Shown piece by piece: positions 55,501-63,728 of a stretch of DNA of 64,000 nt (position 1 is the stretch's first letter; each line of letters opens with the position of its first letter). The DNA lies in assembly GCF_001684975.1 (NCBI RefSeq), contig NZ_MAYH01000012.1, forward strand, positions 620,001 to 684,000, given 5' to 3'. The position numbers and the translations under genes are program-made. A model generated the notes under the pieces. It made no database searches, had not been told where the DNA came from, and worked only from the letters and a program-made list of their open reading frames with translations. The DNA is from Chryseobacterium artocarpi (lineage in GTDB: Bacteria; Bacteroidota; Bacteroidia; Flavobacteriales; Weeksellaceae).

Positions 55501-55855
55501 TCCGACACTGGTCATGGATCGTTGGAGAAATCAGGGAGACATCAAAGCCATACAGAAATTTACAGCTACAGAAGGCTCCTCTGCAAGTGAAATGGCAGAG
55601 ATATTATCCAATCCAACACAAAATGGAGCCCTATTTTCAGATGCTTCCTTTTTACGGTTAAAAACCCTTTCCATTGCGTACACCCTGCCAAAACAGATGA
55701 TTTCCAGTGCTGGAATTAAAGGACTGACTGTTTTTGCACGAAGTCAAAATTTACTGACCCTGACCTCCTATAAAGGCTCCGATCCTGAAATTCAGAATTT
55801 AAGGATACTGCCCCCATTAAGGACATATATTTTAGGTTTACAGCTCACTCTTTAA
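52568..55855 (+). CDS. SusC/RagA TonB-linked transporter 2 with STN and CarboxypepD-like domains
   Basis: A 1095-aa outer-membrane protein with a signal peptide. Residues about 28-105 are an STN domain; 125-195 form a carboxypeptidase-regulatory-like domain (SLRGRVTDEKGTPLAGATIQ); the plug has GRIPGLIVSQSSGVPGSKIN and DATAIYGSRGAYGVILI. The barrel ends with LGLQLTL. It is the full-length counterpart of SusC 1, which lacks the second domain. Substrate unknown. Confidence 0.94.
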   Translation: MKTSKQKRRSVFLLCLFYFSALACAYSQQITFSVKKEKLSTVMKELRKQSKGYDFAFNAQILEKAVPVTVTLKNSSLEKALAEIFKGQPLTYEINSKTIVIKVKEAKAPKVSENRQTKGTGNGQSLRGRVTDEKGTPLAGATIQVKGSNFITSSDNTGNFELPMEYSSATLQIAFIGYTTAEYGAKSGVEAVLRKSESVLDEAVVIAYGTTTRRLSTGNIARISSEDISNQPVSNPLAALSGRIPGLIVSQSSGVPGSKINVEVQGRNNLSASIKAEPLYIIDGVPFAPGNEATNRLGATQLSPFALINPSDIASIEILKDGDATAIYGSRGAYGVILITTKKGSAGATIVNASVNMGLNKVTRLIDLLDTQQYLEMRKEAFSNDKVTPDLFNAPDLRNYDQSRYTDWQKELIGNSSRSTDAQLSFSGGSASTQFLVSGGYLKENLVFKNTKPYSRGSTHFTLNHSSENKKLTLALTGSYAVNTNNTNSSDLTNLAMVLPPNYPDPIAEDGTLIWENNGEPLYYGNPFAYTKERFASKMNNLNANMMLGYTFFKGLTAKISLGYNSVDTETKLLVPGQAQDPRYAPEPYMQTSDLKNKSWIIEPQLNYTTALLGGSLQALLGSTFQHAQDNGQEIFAYGFSSDELLGSLGAARTNTINSDFSEYRYAALFARLNYTRKNRYIINISGRRDGSSRFGPGKQFGNFGSIGAAWIFSEENFFKDRLPFFSFGKLRASYGITGSDKIGNYQYLETWQSVANPYQSIKGLYPTRLANPDFRWESNKKLSLGLETGFIKDRLLIAASYYNNRSSNQLISTPLPYITGFPSIIENFPATIQNTGWEIVINAENIKKPDFTWSSSLNITFPKNKLLRFPELESSNFANLYLIGKPLNLIYAYQFEGVNPETGLFSFADQNGDGILDKTDRIYQGSLDPTFYGGLQNTFSYKGFRADIFFEFRKQTGINYLSSIYTGSSMPGYMTNFPTLVMDRWRNQGDIKAIQKFTATEGSSASEMAEILSNPTQNGALFSDASFLRLKTLSIAYTLPKQMISSAGIKGLTVFARSQNLLTLTSYKGSDPEIQNLRILPPLRTYILGLQLTL

Positions 55856-55866
55856 TCTATCATCCG

Positions 55867-57246
55867 ATGAAATCTATTTTTACTCTAACTAAATACAGTA
55901 CATTGATAGTAATATTTCTATTATGCTCCTGTGAAAAGTTTCTGGAAATCGATGCTCCTGTTGATGAGACAGTTTCCGAAACGGTGTTCGATTCAAAGAA
56001 AACAATTGAATCTTCTGTTGTCGGGCTATACAGCCAGATGAGTTCAAGCAATAATTATGCGATGAACGGCTTTCTATCTGTTTATTCCGGACTCAGTGCT
56101 GATGAACTGCGGAACACCTCTGGTACGGCAAATGTAGAGCAGTTCAGAACAAATGAGCTTATGAACAGCAATGCGCTTCTGCTCAATAATTTATGGAGGG
56201 CTTATTATGCGTATATCTACCATAGCAAAGCTGTTCTTGAAGGCCTACAAACGACAAAAGCGGTTACAGAAGAAGAAAAACAGCCATTTATGGGAGAAAT
56301 GCTTTTTGTCCGTGCAATATCGTATTTCTATCTGGTCAATCTGTTTGGAGATGTACCGCTTATTCTGTCAACAGATTACGAATCAAACAGGCGTCTGAAA
56401 AGAACAGAAACAGCTAAAATATATCAGCAGGTTACCAGTGACCTTTTACTTGCAGAAAAATACCTTCCTGCGGATTACCCATCCTCAGAAAAAATTAGAC
56501 CGAACCTATTTGTGGCAAAAGCATTGCTGGCACGTATTTATCTGTTCACCGGACAATACGATAAAGCTAAATCAAAAGCTGATGAAGTGATTGGAAGTGG
56601 TTTATATGAGCTTGAAAAACAACTTGACTTTGTATTTCTACCTACCAGTAAAGAAGCGATCTGGCAGCTTTATCCAACCAATACTTCTTACAACTCCTCA
56701 GAGGGCTTCACGTTTATTCCATCCAGCACCACAGCCAGACCTGCCTATATGCTAACGGAATCATTGCTTCAGGCTTTTGAAAATGGTGATAAAAGAAAGG
56801 AGAATTGGAGTGGTACACGAAAGATTGGTAACATCTCCTATACATACCCATTTAAATATAAGGTAAGAAGTGGTACCGATAAAACGGAATATAATACTGT
56901 ATTACGACTTGCTGAATTATACCTGATCCGGGCAGAAGCCAATGCACAGACCGGAAATATCCATGAAGCGATAAAAGATGTCAATGTAATCAGAACCCGG
57001 GCAGGTTTAGAAAACTTGGCAGAGAATCTTTCCAAGGAAGAATGTCTTTCTGCCGTGACTCAGGAAAAAAGGATTGAATTTTTTGCGGAATGGGGACACC
57101 GATGGTTGGACTTAAAACGCACAGCTTCTGCTGATGTAGTACTGGGTAGCTTAAAAGATTCCTGGCAGTCTAGCGATGCATTATATCCGATCCCACAAAC
57201 TGAAATAACCAAAAATCCTTTTCTAATTCAAAATCCTAATTATTAA
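55867..57246 (+). CDS. RagB/SusD-family outer-membrane lipoprotein 2
   Basis: A 459-aa lipoprotein with lipobox VIFLLCSCEKFLE (Cys about 18 or 20). SusD hallmarks: FDSKKTIESSVVGLYSQM, GEMLFVRAISYFYLVNLFGD and EKRIEFFAEWGHRWLDLKR. It lies 11 nt after SusC 2 and forms its surface lid. It is 4 nt before the TlpA-like gene. Confidence 0.93.
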   Translation: MKSIFTLTKYSTLIVIFLLCSCEKFLEIDAPVDETVSETVFDSKKTIESSVVGLYSQMSSSNNYAMNGFLSVYSGLSADELRNTSGTANVEQFRTNELMNSNALLLNNLWRAYYAYIYHSKAVLEGLQTTKAVTEEEKQPFMGEMLFVRAISYFYLVNLFGDVPLILSTDYESNRRLKRTETAKIYQQVTSDLLLAEKYLPADYPSSEKIRPNLFVAKALLARIYLFTGQYDKAKSKADEVIGSGLYELEKQLDFVFLPTSKEAIWQLYPTNTSYNSSEGFTFIPSSTTARPAYMLTESLLQAFENGDKRKENWSGTRKIGNISYTYPFKYKVRSGTDKTEYNTVLRLAELYLIRAEANAQTGNIHEAIKDVNVIRTRAGLENLAENLSKEECLSAVTQEKRIEFFAEWGHRWLDLKRTASADVVLGSLKDSWQSSDALYPIPQTEITKNPFLIQNPNY

Positions 57247-57250
57247 AAAT

Positions 57251-58567
57251 ATGAAAAAATATATCGTATGTATCCTATTGGTCTGCATAGCAGTCTTAGG
57301 CTATTCTCAAAATACCAGAACGGTATTTGGTGTTAATGATACAATGCCTTTTACCAACTTTAATAGTATTCAAAATAACACAAATAAAACCCTGACATTG
57401 CCCGTAAAGGACAAAAAGCTGACTTTGTTTTACATCCTTAACACAAGCTGTATTCCCTGTATAAAAAAAATCCCGACACTCGAACGGTACCAGAAAAATT
57501 ATGAGAAGGATATTCAGATCGTACTTGTTTTTACTGATAGCCTAAAAAAAATAAATAAGGTCAAAGAGAGAGTAGAAATACTTCGTAAAACATTCCTCCC
57601 GATACTGTCTGCTGAAAGTGGACTCGATAAACAATTTCCTTATAAGGTTTATGGAGAAACCATTTGGATCGATGAAAATAGGATAATAAAAAATTCCACT
57701 GGCTCAGATGAAATCAAGGAAGAGAATATCAAAATATTTTTAGACAAAACTAAACTTCCGTTTGTTTTGGAGAAAACACATTATATTGATGTCAGTAAAG
57801 GTATGCTAGAAAATATGAAGTTAGACAGTGGAAACAGGGAATTATTCAGTTTTCATTTGTTTCGTATAGCACCTAGTTTTAATACCAGAGCAAGTACCTC
57901 CTCATCAGAGGAACCGGATCCTACCGAAAAGATCACCCGATGGTATAGATATACATCGGACCTTCGGACTATTGGTAAACATTTGTTAAATAAGAGATAT
58001 ATACATGATAGCAGGGTAATTTTTGAAGTAACCAATAAAGAAAAATTAGTTCCGGATTATTCGCAAAAAGGAGATAACCGATTTGCATTTGATTTTACTT
58101 TTCCCCCAATGACAATAGTCTCTGCAAGAGAACTGATGAAGCAGCAGTTTGAATCAGTTCTTAGTATTGAATTTAAAGATACCGTTCAAAACATAGAATG
58201 CTACGTTATGCGCCGATTTAAAAACGTGGATATTTCTCAGAAACATGCTTATACCAATGCCGATGTTCCATACGAACAGCTTAAAACAGATAATATTTTA
58301 TCTAAGTTGGATTCACAAGGGATTCAACATATGCAAAGTTGGGAATGGTACGGAATTATTGATGCCCTAAATTCTGGCGGTTTCAGTCGACAATTCAAGT
58401 ATTTTATCGTCGATGAAACAGGAATTCAGCGTGATCTTAAAGTAGATTTCTCGATTCTGCTGCGAACGGATAATATAGAACTGGTCAATCAATCTATTGC
58501 CAAATATGGTGTAAAACTTGAAAAGGCAATGAGACCTCTGGAAATTATACTGATACGAGATAAATAG
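57251..58567 (+). CDS. TlpA/thioredoxin-like periplasmic protein with large C-terminal domain
   Basis: A 438-aa protein with a signal peptide (CILLVCIAVLGYSQ). Residues about 40-165 form a redoxin fold with the active-site pair C67-IP-C70 (SCIPCIKKIP). The remaining 250 residues are of unknown type and contain a TSDL(R)TIGKHLLNKRY-like segment shared by many flavobacterial TlpA partners of SusCD genes. It may keep an imported peptide reduced or assist disulfides of small peptides. It is the last gene of the + operon. Confidence 0.8.
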   Translation: MKKYIVCILLVCIAVLGYSQNTRTVFGVNDTMPFTNFNSIQNNTNKTLTLPVKDKKLTLFYILNTSCIPCIKKIPTLERYQKNYEKDIQIVLVFTDSLKKINKVKERVEILRKTFLPILSAESGLDKQFPYKVYGETIWIDENRIIKNSTGSDEIKEENIKIFLDKTKLPFVLEKTHYIDVSKGMLENMKLDSGNRELFSFHLFRIAPSFNTRASTSSSEEPDPTEKITRWYRYTSDLRTIGKHLLNKRYIHDSRVIFEVTNKEKLVPDYSQKGDNRFAFDFTFPPMTIVSARELMKQQFESVLSIEFKDTVQNIECYVMRRFKNVDISQKHAYTNADVPYEQLKTDNILSKLDSQGIQHMQSWEWYGIIDALNSGGFSRQFKYFIVDETGIQRDLKVDFSILLRTDNIELVNQSIAKYGVKLEKAMRPLEIILIRDK

Positions 58568-58571
58568 TAAA

Positions 58572-58600
58572 AACGGAGGCAAAATGCCTCCATTTTTTAT
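58572..58600. terminator. Bidirectional terminator
   Basis: GGAGGCA and TGCCTCC pair around AAA (58575-58591) with a T tract on the right and A tract on the left. It ends the SusCD 2 operon and the convergent small-peptide gene. Confidence 0.85.
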
Positions 58601-58929
58601 TAATTAGGATTTGGGCCTAAGGTTTCAATAGGATTCGCCACTTCAGACGGTTTAACACCTGAAGAAGGATTGGCAGGATTATTCAATTGGGACGACGAAT
58701 ATCCTCTCTCACATCCTTGTAAGTCTTGGATACATCCACTAGCTGTTTCTTCATTAGCAATCGTATTTGATCTGATGAAAGTTGGGGTTGATCCTGTAGG
58801 TTGATACCAGTGTAATGTAGTCTGTTTTGAAATTTCAGATTTGTTGTCTTTGTTTGCTGAAAAAGCAAAAGCTGAAAAGGTACCGCCAGCAATAACCAAT
58901 GCTGTAACGGCAATTTTGATAGTTTTCAT
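58600..58929 (-). CDS. DUF6520-like small exported protein
   Basis: A 109-aa protein with a signal peptide (IKIAVTALVIAGGTFSAFAF). The mature part contains two Cys (SGCIQDLQGCERG) and a Pro/Asn-rich C-terminus. It resembles the DUF6520 protein at 41475 in size and layout but has fewer Cys. It closes the mirror-image locus at its right end. Function unknown. Confidence 0.7.
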   Translation of the reverse strand: MKTIKIAVTALVIAGGTFSAFAFSANKDNKSEISKQTTLHWYQPTGSTPTFIRSNTIANEETASGCIQDLQGCERGYSSSQLNNPANPSSGVKPSEVANPIETLGPNPN

Positions 58930-59121
58930 TGTAATTGATTTTAATGATTATTAATTAGGCAGGAAATCTGCCTCTAAAAAGAAGATTGAAAAAGATACAG
59001 ACGAGAAGGTCTATGGGTTGCTTTTACAATCGAAATGATTAAGATTTTTTTTTATACACCCTAAAGGGATACTTGCTTTAGCTTTACTGTTTTTTATAAC
59101 AGTTTTAGTTGCATCTTAATA

Positions 59122-59180
59122 CAGCTGTTTTGGAGTTCACTGGAGATCTGACCTTAAAAACTGAGTGACCAAAACAGCTG
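59122..59180. repeat. 12-bp perfect inverted repeat with 35-nt spacer
   Basis: CAGCTGTTTTGG (59122-59133) and CCAAAACAGCTG (59169-59180), with further TCACT/AGTGA pairing inside after a bulge. Confidence 0.65.
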
Positions 59181-59190
59181 ATAGATTATC

Positions 59191-59349
59191 ATGAAAAACT
59201 TAATTATTATTAAATCAAATGTAGGTCAGATACTACGGGTTTACAAAACACTCTTGCTCAATTTCTGGAATAGCTTGCTCAAATTCTGGAAAAAGAACAA
59301 ACAATTCTTATTTCTTAAGCCCTTGAATTTACCATGGATTCAAATGTAG
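59191..59349 (+). CDS. Possible 52-aa small ORF in a tandem repeat
   Basis: Reads MKNLIIIKSNVGQILRVYK and continues for 52 codons to TAG. The first 15 residues of the repeat unit, SNVGQILRVYKTLLL, recur in the next unit (from about 59338) as SNVGQILKIYKTLLL, although the DNA differs at several positions. That pattern suggests selection on the protein or a relic of a duplicated gene. It has no recognised domain; it is Lys/Leu/Trp rich. Confidence 0.3.
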   Translation: MKNLIIIKSNVGQILRVYKTLLLNFWNSLLKFWKKNKQFLFLKPLNLPWIQM

Positions 59350-60043
59350 GCCAGATCCTAAAGATTTACAAAACATTGCTGCTCATTTTGAACAATTTGA
59401 ACATACAATTTGAACAATTTGTGTATGCTTTTCCTAGAAAAAGAACAAACATTTTTTATGTCTTAAATCCTCGGATAAATTGTTGATTCAAATTTATAAG
59501 TGTCAGATACATTTTACAAGAAAGTGTTGTGCTTGTTCGTATTTTGGCTGTGCCAGAAAAAAATTAGCACATGTTCGTGAAAATTAGCACCGACTGTCTT
59601 AACAGCGATAAACAGGGCGTTATTGAGTTTTTAAGATTGTAAAAAGTTCGAGTGATTAAAATATTCTGCCTTATAAATTTTGCTATTTAAACAACTGTAT
59701 ATTTTACGTTTAAGCACATAAAATTTAGAAAACGACTACAGGATGACTACAGATTAAATCCGTGGAAAATTCATTTTTGAGACTCGGCCGATACGAATTG
59801 ATATATTGACTATCTTTCTAAATGAAAATATGAATTTCGGCTCCGAAAATATGAAAAATAATTCATTATGCTATCACCCGGAAATTTACCCATAAAAAGT
59901 ATGGGGATTTTACGGAATAAAACTCATAAGGAAAAACATAATTTTATCATTGACAAAATGTATAAATGAAATATCTGTATAAGAGAGCTTTCATTTCAAT
60001 AATTTCAAGATATAAATTTTCATATTGCAAAATTGAATGTGGT

Positions 60044-60083
60044 CGCCAGATATTTAGCTAATCTAGTGTCTGGCGTTATTTTT
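60044..60083 (+). terminator. Hairpin with T tract
   Basis: CGCCAGA (60044-60050) and TCTGGCG (60069-60075) pair around 18 nt and are followed by TTATTTTTTTT. No + strand gene precedes it closely, so it may end an unrecognised transcript. Confidence 0.55.
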
Positions 60084-60468
60084 TTTCTGGTTTTACGGAA
60101 ACCCGTAAGCTGTGTAAAAGATAAATCTTTACATTGCTAAAATGCAAAAGTCGTAGAACTACGACACTTTTTAAAATTATGCCTAATTCATTTGTACGTG
60201 AAATTCAGAGGTAATATATTGCATCACTAAATCAATAAAAAAACTTATGAAAATAAAAACCGATCAATCTAAAATAGTACTTCTTGTAAGTAGCTGAAAA
60301 TAGCATTAGTTCCCAACTAACCGCTGTCCGATCTAATATCAAATCAGTCAATAACAGTAAAAGTTTTGAGGAGACCACAATTTACTGACTGCAATTTGAT
60401 CTAAATAGTCTCATCCTATCTGGAAGCCATTCCAAAACATAATCAACACAACCGAAAAAAATTATGTC

Positions 60469-62619
60469 ATGTTTAAAGACGATAAGAATCTTCCCAAGAA
60501 AGGAGCAGATTCAGTAAAAGGTGATATAGTCAAAAATATCCAGGAAGTAGCAACGAACATTCCAACTTCCAATAAAACGCTGTCAACCATCAAAACGGCA
60601 GGTAGCATGGCGCAAAGTTTTATGAATCAACCTTTGATTCCTACAGCTCCGACCGTAATGCAGAATAAGGTCTGGTCACAGCAGCCAACTTCAAAAATTT
60701 TCAATGCGCAGGCGATCCCTGAAAGTGCGATTGCTGGAATAAACCGTGTAGTTCGTCTTGATATACACGTTGAGGGAAAACCTATCAAATATTTTAAACA
60801 TTTTAAATTAGTTCAGAGTGCTACTAAACATCATGAGTTTAAGCTTATTCTGGCACATGATACCCTTGGAAACGCAGAGAACCACAATCTTGAAGAAGTT
60901 CAAAATTTCTTGGGTAAAAGGATTACTGTCGTGTTTAAGTATAAAGACATTGATGAAGGACCCGAAAGAAATTTTGTAGGCGTTATTACAGAAGTTGGAT
61001 TTAGCCAAGAAAAGGGGAGTTTGGGAAATCTTGTTTTGTCAGGTTTCAGTCCGACAATATTGTTGGATGCAGCACCGCATATTCAAAGTTTTGGCGGAGC
61101 CCAACCGATGAGTTTGAATAGTATAGCTACGGAGGTGATCCAGCAGGGATTAGGACAGGGCAAATTTGATTTTAGAGTGGATGCAAAACAGGGTAATGTT
61201 CCTTACAGTTCTCAATATGAAGAAACCCATTATAACTATTTAGCACGTATTGCTGAAGCATACGGTGAACAGTTTTTCTATGATGGTGAGGTATTGCACT
61301 TTGGTCAATTGCCTCCACAGGAACAGCCAGTTAAGCTTACTTATGGCAGTAATTTAAGCGATGTCTCAATTAAAATGAAGGCTCAGCATGTTAATCCTTC
61401 ATTTTATGGCTATAACAGTAGCAAAAATGAGAAATTTAAAGGTGCTAATTCAAAAATCAACCACACTTCTGATATAGCAAAGCGTGCATACGAGATTTCC
61501 GAAAGAACATTTCAGACACCCTCTTTAAGGATCGCTCCCATAAGAGCATCTTCTTTTATGGATATTGATGCTTCCCAAAAAGGAACAGCTGGAAGTAAAG
61601 CATCAGAAGTTTTTATTACTTCCGGAAATACAACTGTTCCATTTCTCTATCCCGGATGTATCGCTGATATTGAGATGCGAAAGACCGATTCCAATGATAC
61701 ATCATATTTTACCAAACTAATGCTCATTGAAGTGACGCATGAAGTAGATGCAAGGGGGTATTACGATGGATCATTTCAGGCAATAGCATCTGACACGGGG
61801 TACATACCTAGACCGGAATTTACTATCCCTGTTGCAGAACCACAATTTGGGAAAGTTATTTCTAATACCGATCCCCAGAATCAGGGCCGAGTACAGGTTC
61901 AGCTCGATTGGCAAAGTGGACAGGATACTACCGAGTTTATACGTGTAATGTCACCAGATGCTGGAAGCAGTGAAAAGGTTGGTAAAAACCGGGGGTTTAT
62001 GTCTATACCCGAAGTTGGCGATCAAGTCATTGTAAATTTCGTTCACCTTCATCCTGACAGACCTTTTGTTATGGGAGGAATGTATCACGGTGGAATTGGA
62101 GCTGGTGGTGGTGAAGGAAATAATGTTATGAGTTTCAGCGGACGAAGTGGTGCGGAACTAAAATATGATAACGGTGCAGGTTCCATGAATCTGAAAGATC
62201 AAGGTGGTGCTAATTTGAATTTTGATGGTGCAGGAAATGCAACAACAAACGCAAATACAAACCACACAGTCAATGCAGGAAGTACAAATGTCATCAATGT
62301 TGGTGGAAAGAAAGATTCGCCACCACAATCACTTTTGAAAATGGACGCAGGCGGTAATATTACACTGGACGGAAAAACAAGTATTACTTTTCAGGTTGGA
62401 GGTAATAAGATTGTCATTGATGGTAAGGGAATTACAGGAACTGTGGCAAATGGCAATATAAGCTTTGATGCTAAGGCTGGAACTTTTACAATGCACAGTC
62501 AAGGAACTATGGACATAAAAACAGATGCAGCATTATCTGTGGATAGTAAAACATCAAAAATCAATTCTTCGGGTGCAACAAATATAACTGGTGCGGACGT
62601 GGAGATTAATAAAGGGTAA
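60469..62619 (+). CDS. vgrG: VgrG/gpV-like spike protein (T6SSiii type)
   Basis: A 716-aa protein. A 90-residue N-terminal extension precedes the gp27-like part: VRLDIHVEGKPIKYFKHF, SQYEETHYNYLARIAEAYGE. The gp5 OB-fold follows with PQFGKVISNTDPQNQGRVQV and GFMSIPEVGDQVIVNFVHLH. The C-terminus is a beta-helix-like run of GNxxxxG repeats (GAGSMNLKDQGGANLNFDG). Such proteins form the puncturing tip of Bacteroidetes type VI secretion systems. No other T6SS structural genes are in the window, so this is an orphan tip module. Confidence 0.93.
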   Translation: MFKDDKNLPKKGADSVKGDIVKNIQEVATNIPTSNKTLSTIKTAGSMAQSFMNQPLIPTAPTVMQNKVWSQQPTSKIFNAQAIPESAIAGINRVVRLDIHVEGKPIKYFKHFKLVQSATKHHEFKLILAHDTLGNAENHNLEEVQNFLGKRITVVFKYKDIDEGPERNFVGVITEVGFSQEKGSLGNLVLSGFSPTILLDAAPHIQSFGGAQPMSLNSIATEVIQQGLGQGKFDFRVDAKQGNVPYSSQYEETHYNYLARIAEAYGEQFFYDGEVLHFGQLPPQEQPVKLTYGSNLSDVSIKMKAQHVNPSFYGYNSSKNEKFKGANSKINHTSDIAKRAYEISERTFQTPSLRIAPIRASSFMDIDASQKGTAGSKASEVFITSGNTTVPFLYPGCIADIEMRKTDSNDTSYFTKLMLIEVTHEVDARGYYDGSFQAIASDTGYIPRPEFTIPVAEPQFGKVISNTDPQNQGRVQVQLDWQSGQDTTEFIRVMSPDAGSSEKVGKNRGFMSIPEVGDQVIVNFVHLHPDRPFVMGGMYHGGIGAGGGEGNNVMSFSGRSGAELKYDNGAGSMNLKDQGGANLNFDGAGNATTNANTNHTVNAGSTNVINVGGKKDSPPQSLLKMDAGGNITLDGKTSITFQVGGNKIVIDGKGITGTVANGNISFDAKAGTFTMHSQGTMDIKTDAALSVDSKTSKINSSGATNITGADVEINKG

Positions 62620-62621
62620 TT

Positions 62622-63443
62622 ATGGAGTTCAGTACTGAAGATATAGGAAAGAAAAGAAAATTTGCTTTTCTACGGGAGGAACGTTACAGATTCCAGGGAC
62701 TAGCAAATGAGAACTATGTAGAAATGGGCCTTGAAGTGGGGCTTATATCAATTAACAATGCTATCCCAACTTTCAGAATAAATATATTCAATTATAAACA
62801 GAGTAATGCTGAAGGGGCATATAAATGGGTAGGCGATGTTCATGAAATACGAAATGAATTGATTTGCACCTTAAATGACAAAGGGCAGCTAGGTTCTATT
62901 CTGAATATTGATGAAATAAGAAAGAAATGGGAAAAGACCAAACCTGTATTATTGAAACGATATAAGACCGAACAATATAAAGATATTTTTATTACGGGAA
63001 TTTCCGAAATTCTTGAAGATCCTGTAAGATTGGCGGATTCATTAAGGTTTGCCCAGCCATATCTACTATTGTTTCCTGGAATACATAGCAGACTTTTGAA
63101 AAAGGATGAAATTTTGAATGGTTACCGAGAACTACCGAATTTTTTGGCTGCAAAAATGGTCCCAATTACCACTGATGAAAAATTAACCGAATTACCTGAT
63201 GGTAAGTATCAGATTGATGTTTCAGGTAAAATTGATGAAGAAAATTTTGAACAGGATAAGGTGACTGGAATGATCCGCATCCTTAAGAACAGGCCAAGAG
63301 TTCCAACTAAACTAGATTTAGGATATATCGAACGTTATCGACTCGACGAGTGGCCTTGGGCTGAACAGAGTATGTGTATGAGTATTGCCGAGATACCTGG
63401 TACCTTATATCGTGAAGAAAAAAATATCCTTAAGGCAATATGA
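62622..63443 (+). CDS. Unknown protein between Vgr and PAAR-like gene
   Basis: A 273-aa protein with no signal peptide or TM segment. Notable segments are YRFQGLANENYVEMGLEVGL and LPDGKYQIDVSGKIDEENFE. No domain was recognised. It starts 2 nt after the vgrG stop and its stop overlaps the next ATG, so it is translationally coupled in an operon. It is likely an adaptor, effector or immunity protein of the Vgr module. Confidence 0.7.
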   Translation: MEFSTEDIGKKRKFAFLREERYRFQGLANENYVEMGLEVGLISINNAIPTFRINIFNYKQSNAEGAYKWVGDVHEIRNELICTLNDKGQLGSILNIDEIRKKWEKTKPVLLKRYKTEQYKDIFITGISEILEDPVRLADSLRFAQPYLLLFPGIHSRLLKKDEILNGYRELPNFLAAKMVPITTDEKLTELPDGKYQIDVSGKIDEENFEQDKVTGMIRILKNRPRVPTKLDLGYIERYRLDEWPWAEQSMCMSIAEIPGTLYREEKNILKAI

Positions 63444-63721
63444 TACATAAGATAGAAGATATTGTGTTTCAGAATGATCGGTACTTCATGTTATTTCAGG
63501 ATAACGATGCTGAAAGTCTCGCTGGATTAACATGTATGGATATTTATGTAGACAATATTAAAATCAAACGTTTATCAAACTGTGAAGTATCGGAGATATT
63601 AACAATTCCGGATTTTACCGTTTTGGAATCGAAGGAAAACTTAAGTGAATTGGAGCGGATCTTCAGAAAGGCTAGACTTGTCGAAATCTGCACCTGCGTT
63701 AAAAACGTTAACTACAAATAA
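63440..63721 (+). CDS. Small unknown protein of the Vgr operon
   Basis: A 93-aa soluble protein (start ATGA overlap with the gene before). The sequence is acidic and beta-rich (NDRYFMLFQDNDAESLAG, IYVDNIKIKRLSNCEVSEI). It has no recognised domain. The position between the Vgr-linked gene and the PAAR-like gene suggests an adaptor or immunity role. Confidence 0.65.
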   Translation: MIHKIEDIVFQNDRYFMLFQDNDAESLAGLTCMDIYVDNIKIKRLSNCEVSEILTIPDFTVLESKENLSELERIFRKARLVEICTCVKNVNYK

Positions 63722-63728
63722 CTGGAAT

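Larger units (their letters stand above)
58930..60468. other. 1.5-kb gap with repeats and hairpins
   Basis: No long gene is seen. The left half has a long inverted repeat (59122-59180), a 52-codon open frame (59191-59349) and imperfect tandem repeats (59216-59500). The right half is AT-rich with a hairpin at 60044-60075 (CGCCAGA / TCTGGCG) followed by TTATTTTTTTT. It separates the SusCD locus from the Vgr module. Confidence 0.5.

Noticed and set aside
59216..59500. CRISPR array in the repeat region
   Set aside because: Repeats are imperfect, about 125-150 bp apart and not separated by regular unique spacers; no cas gene is nearby.
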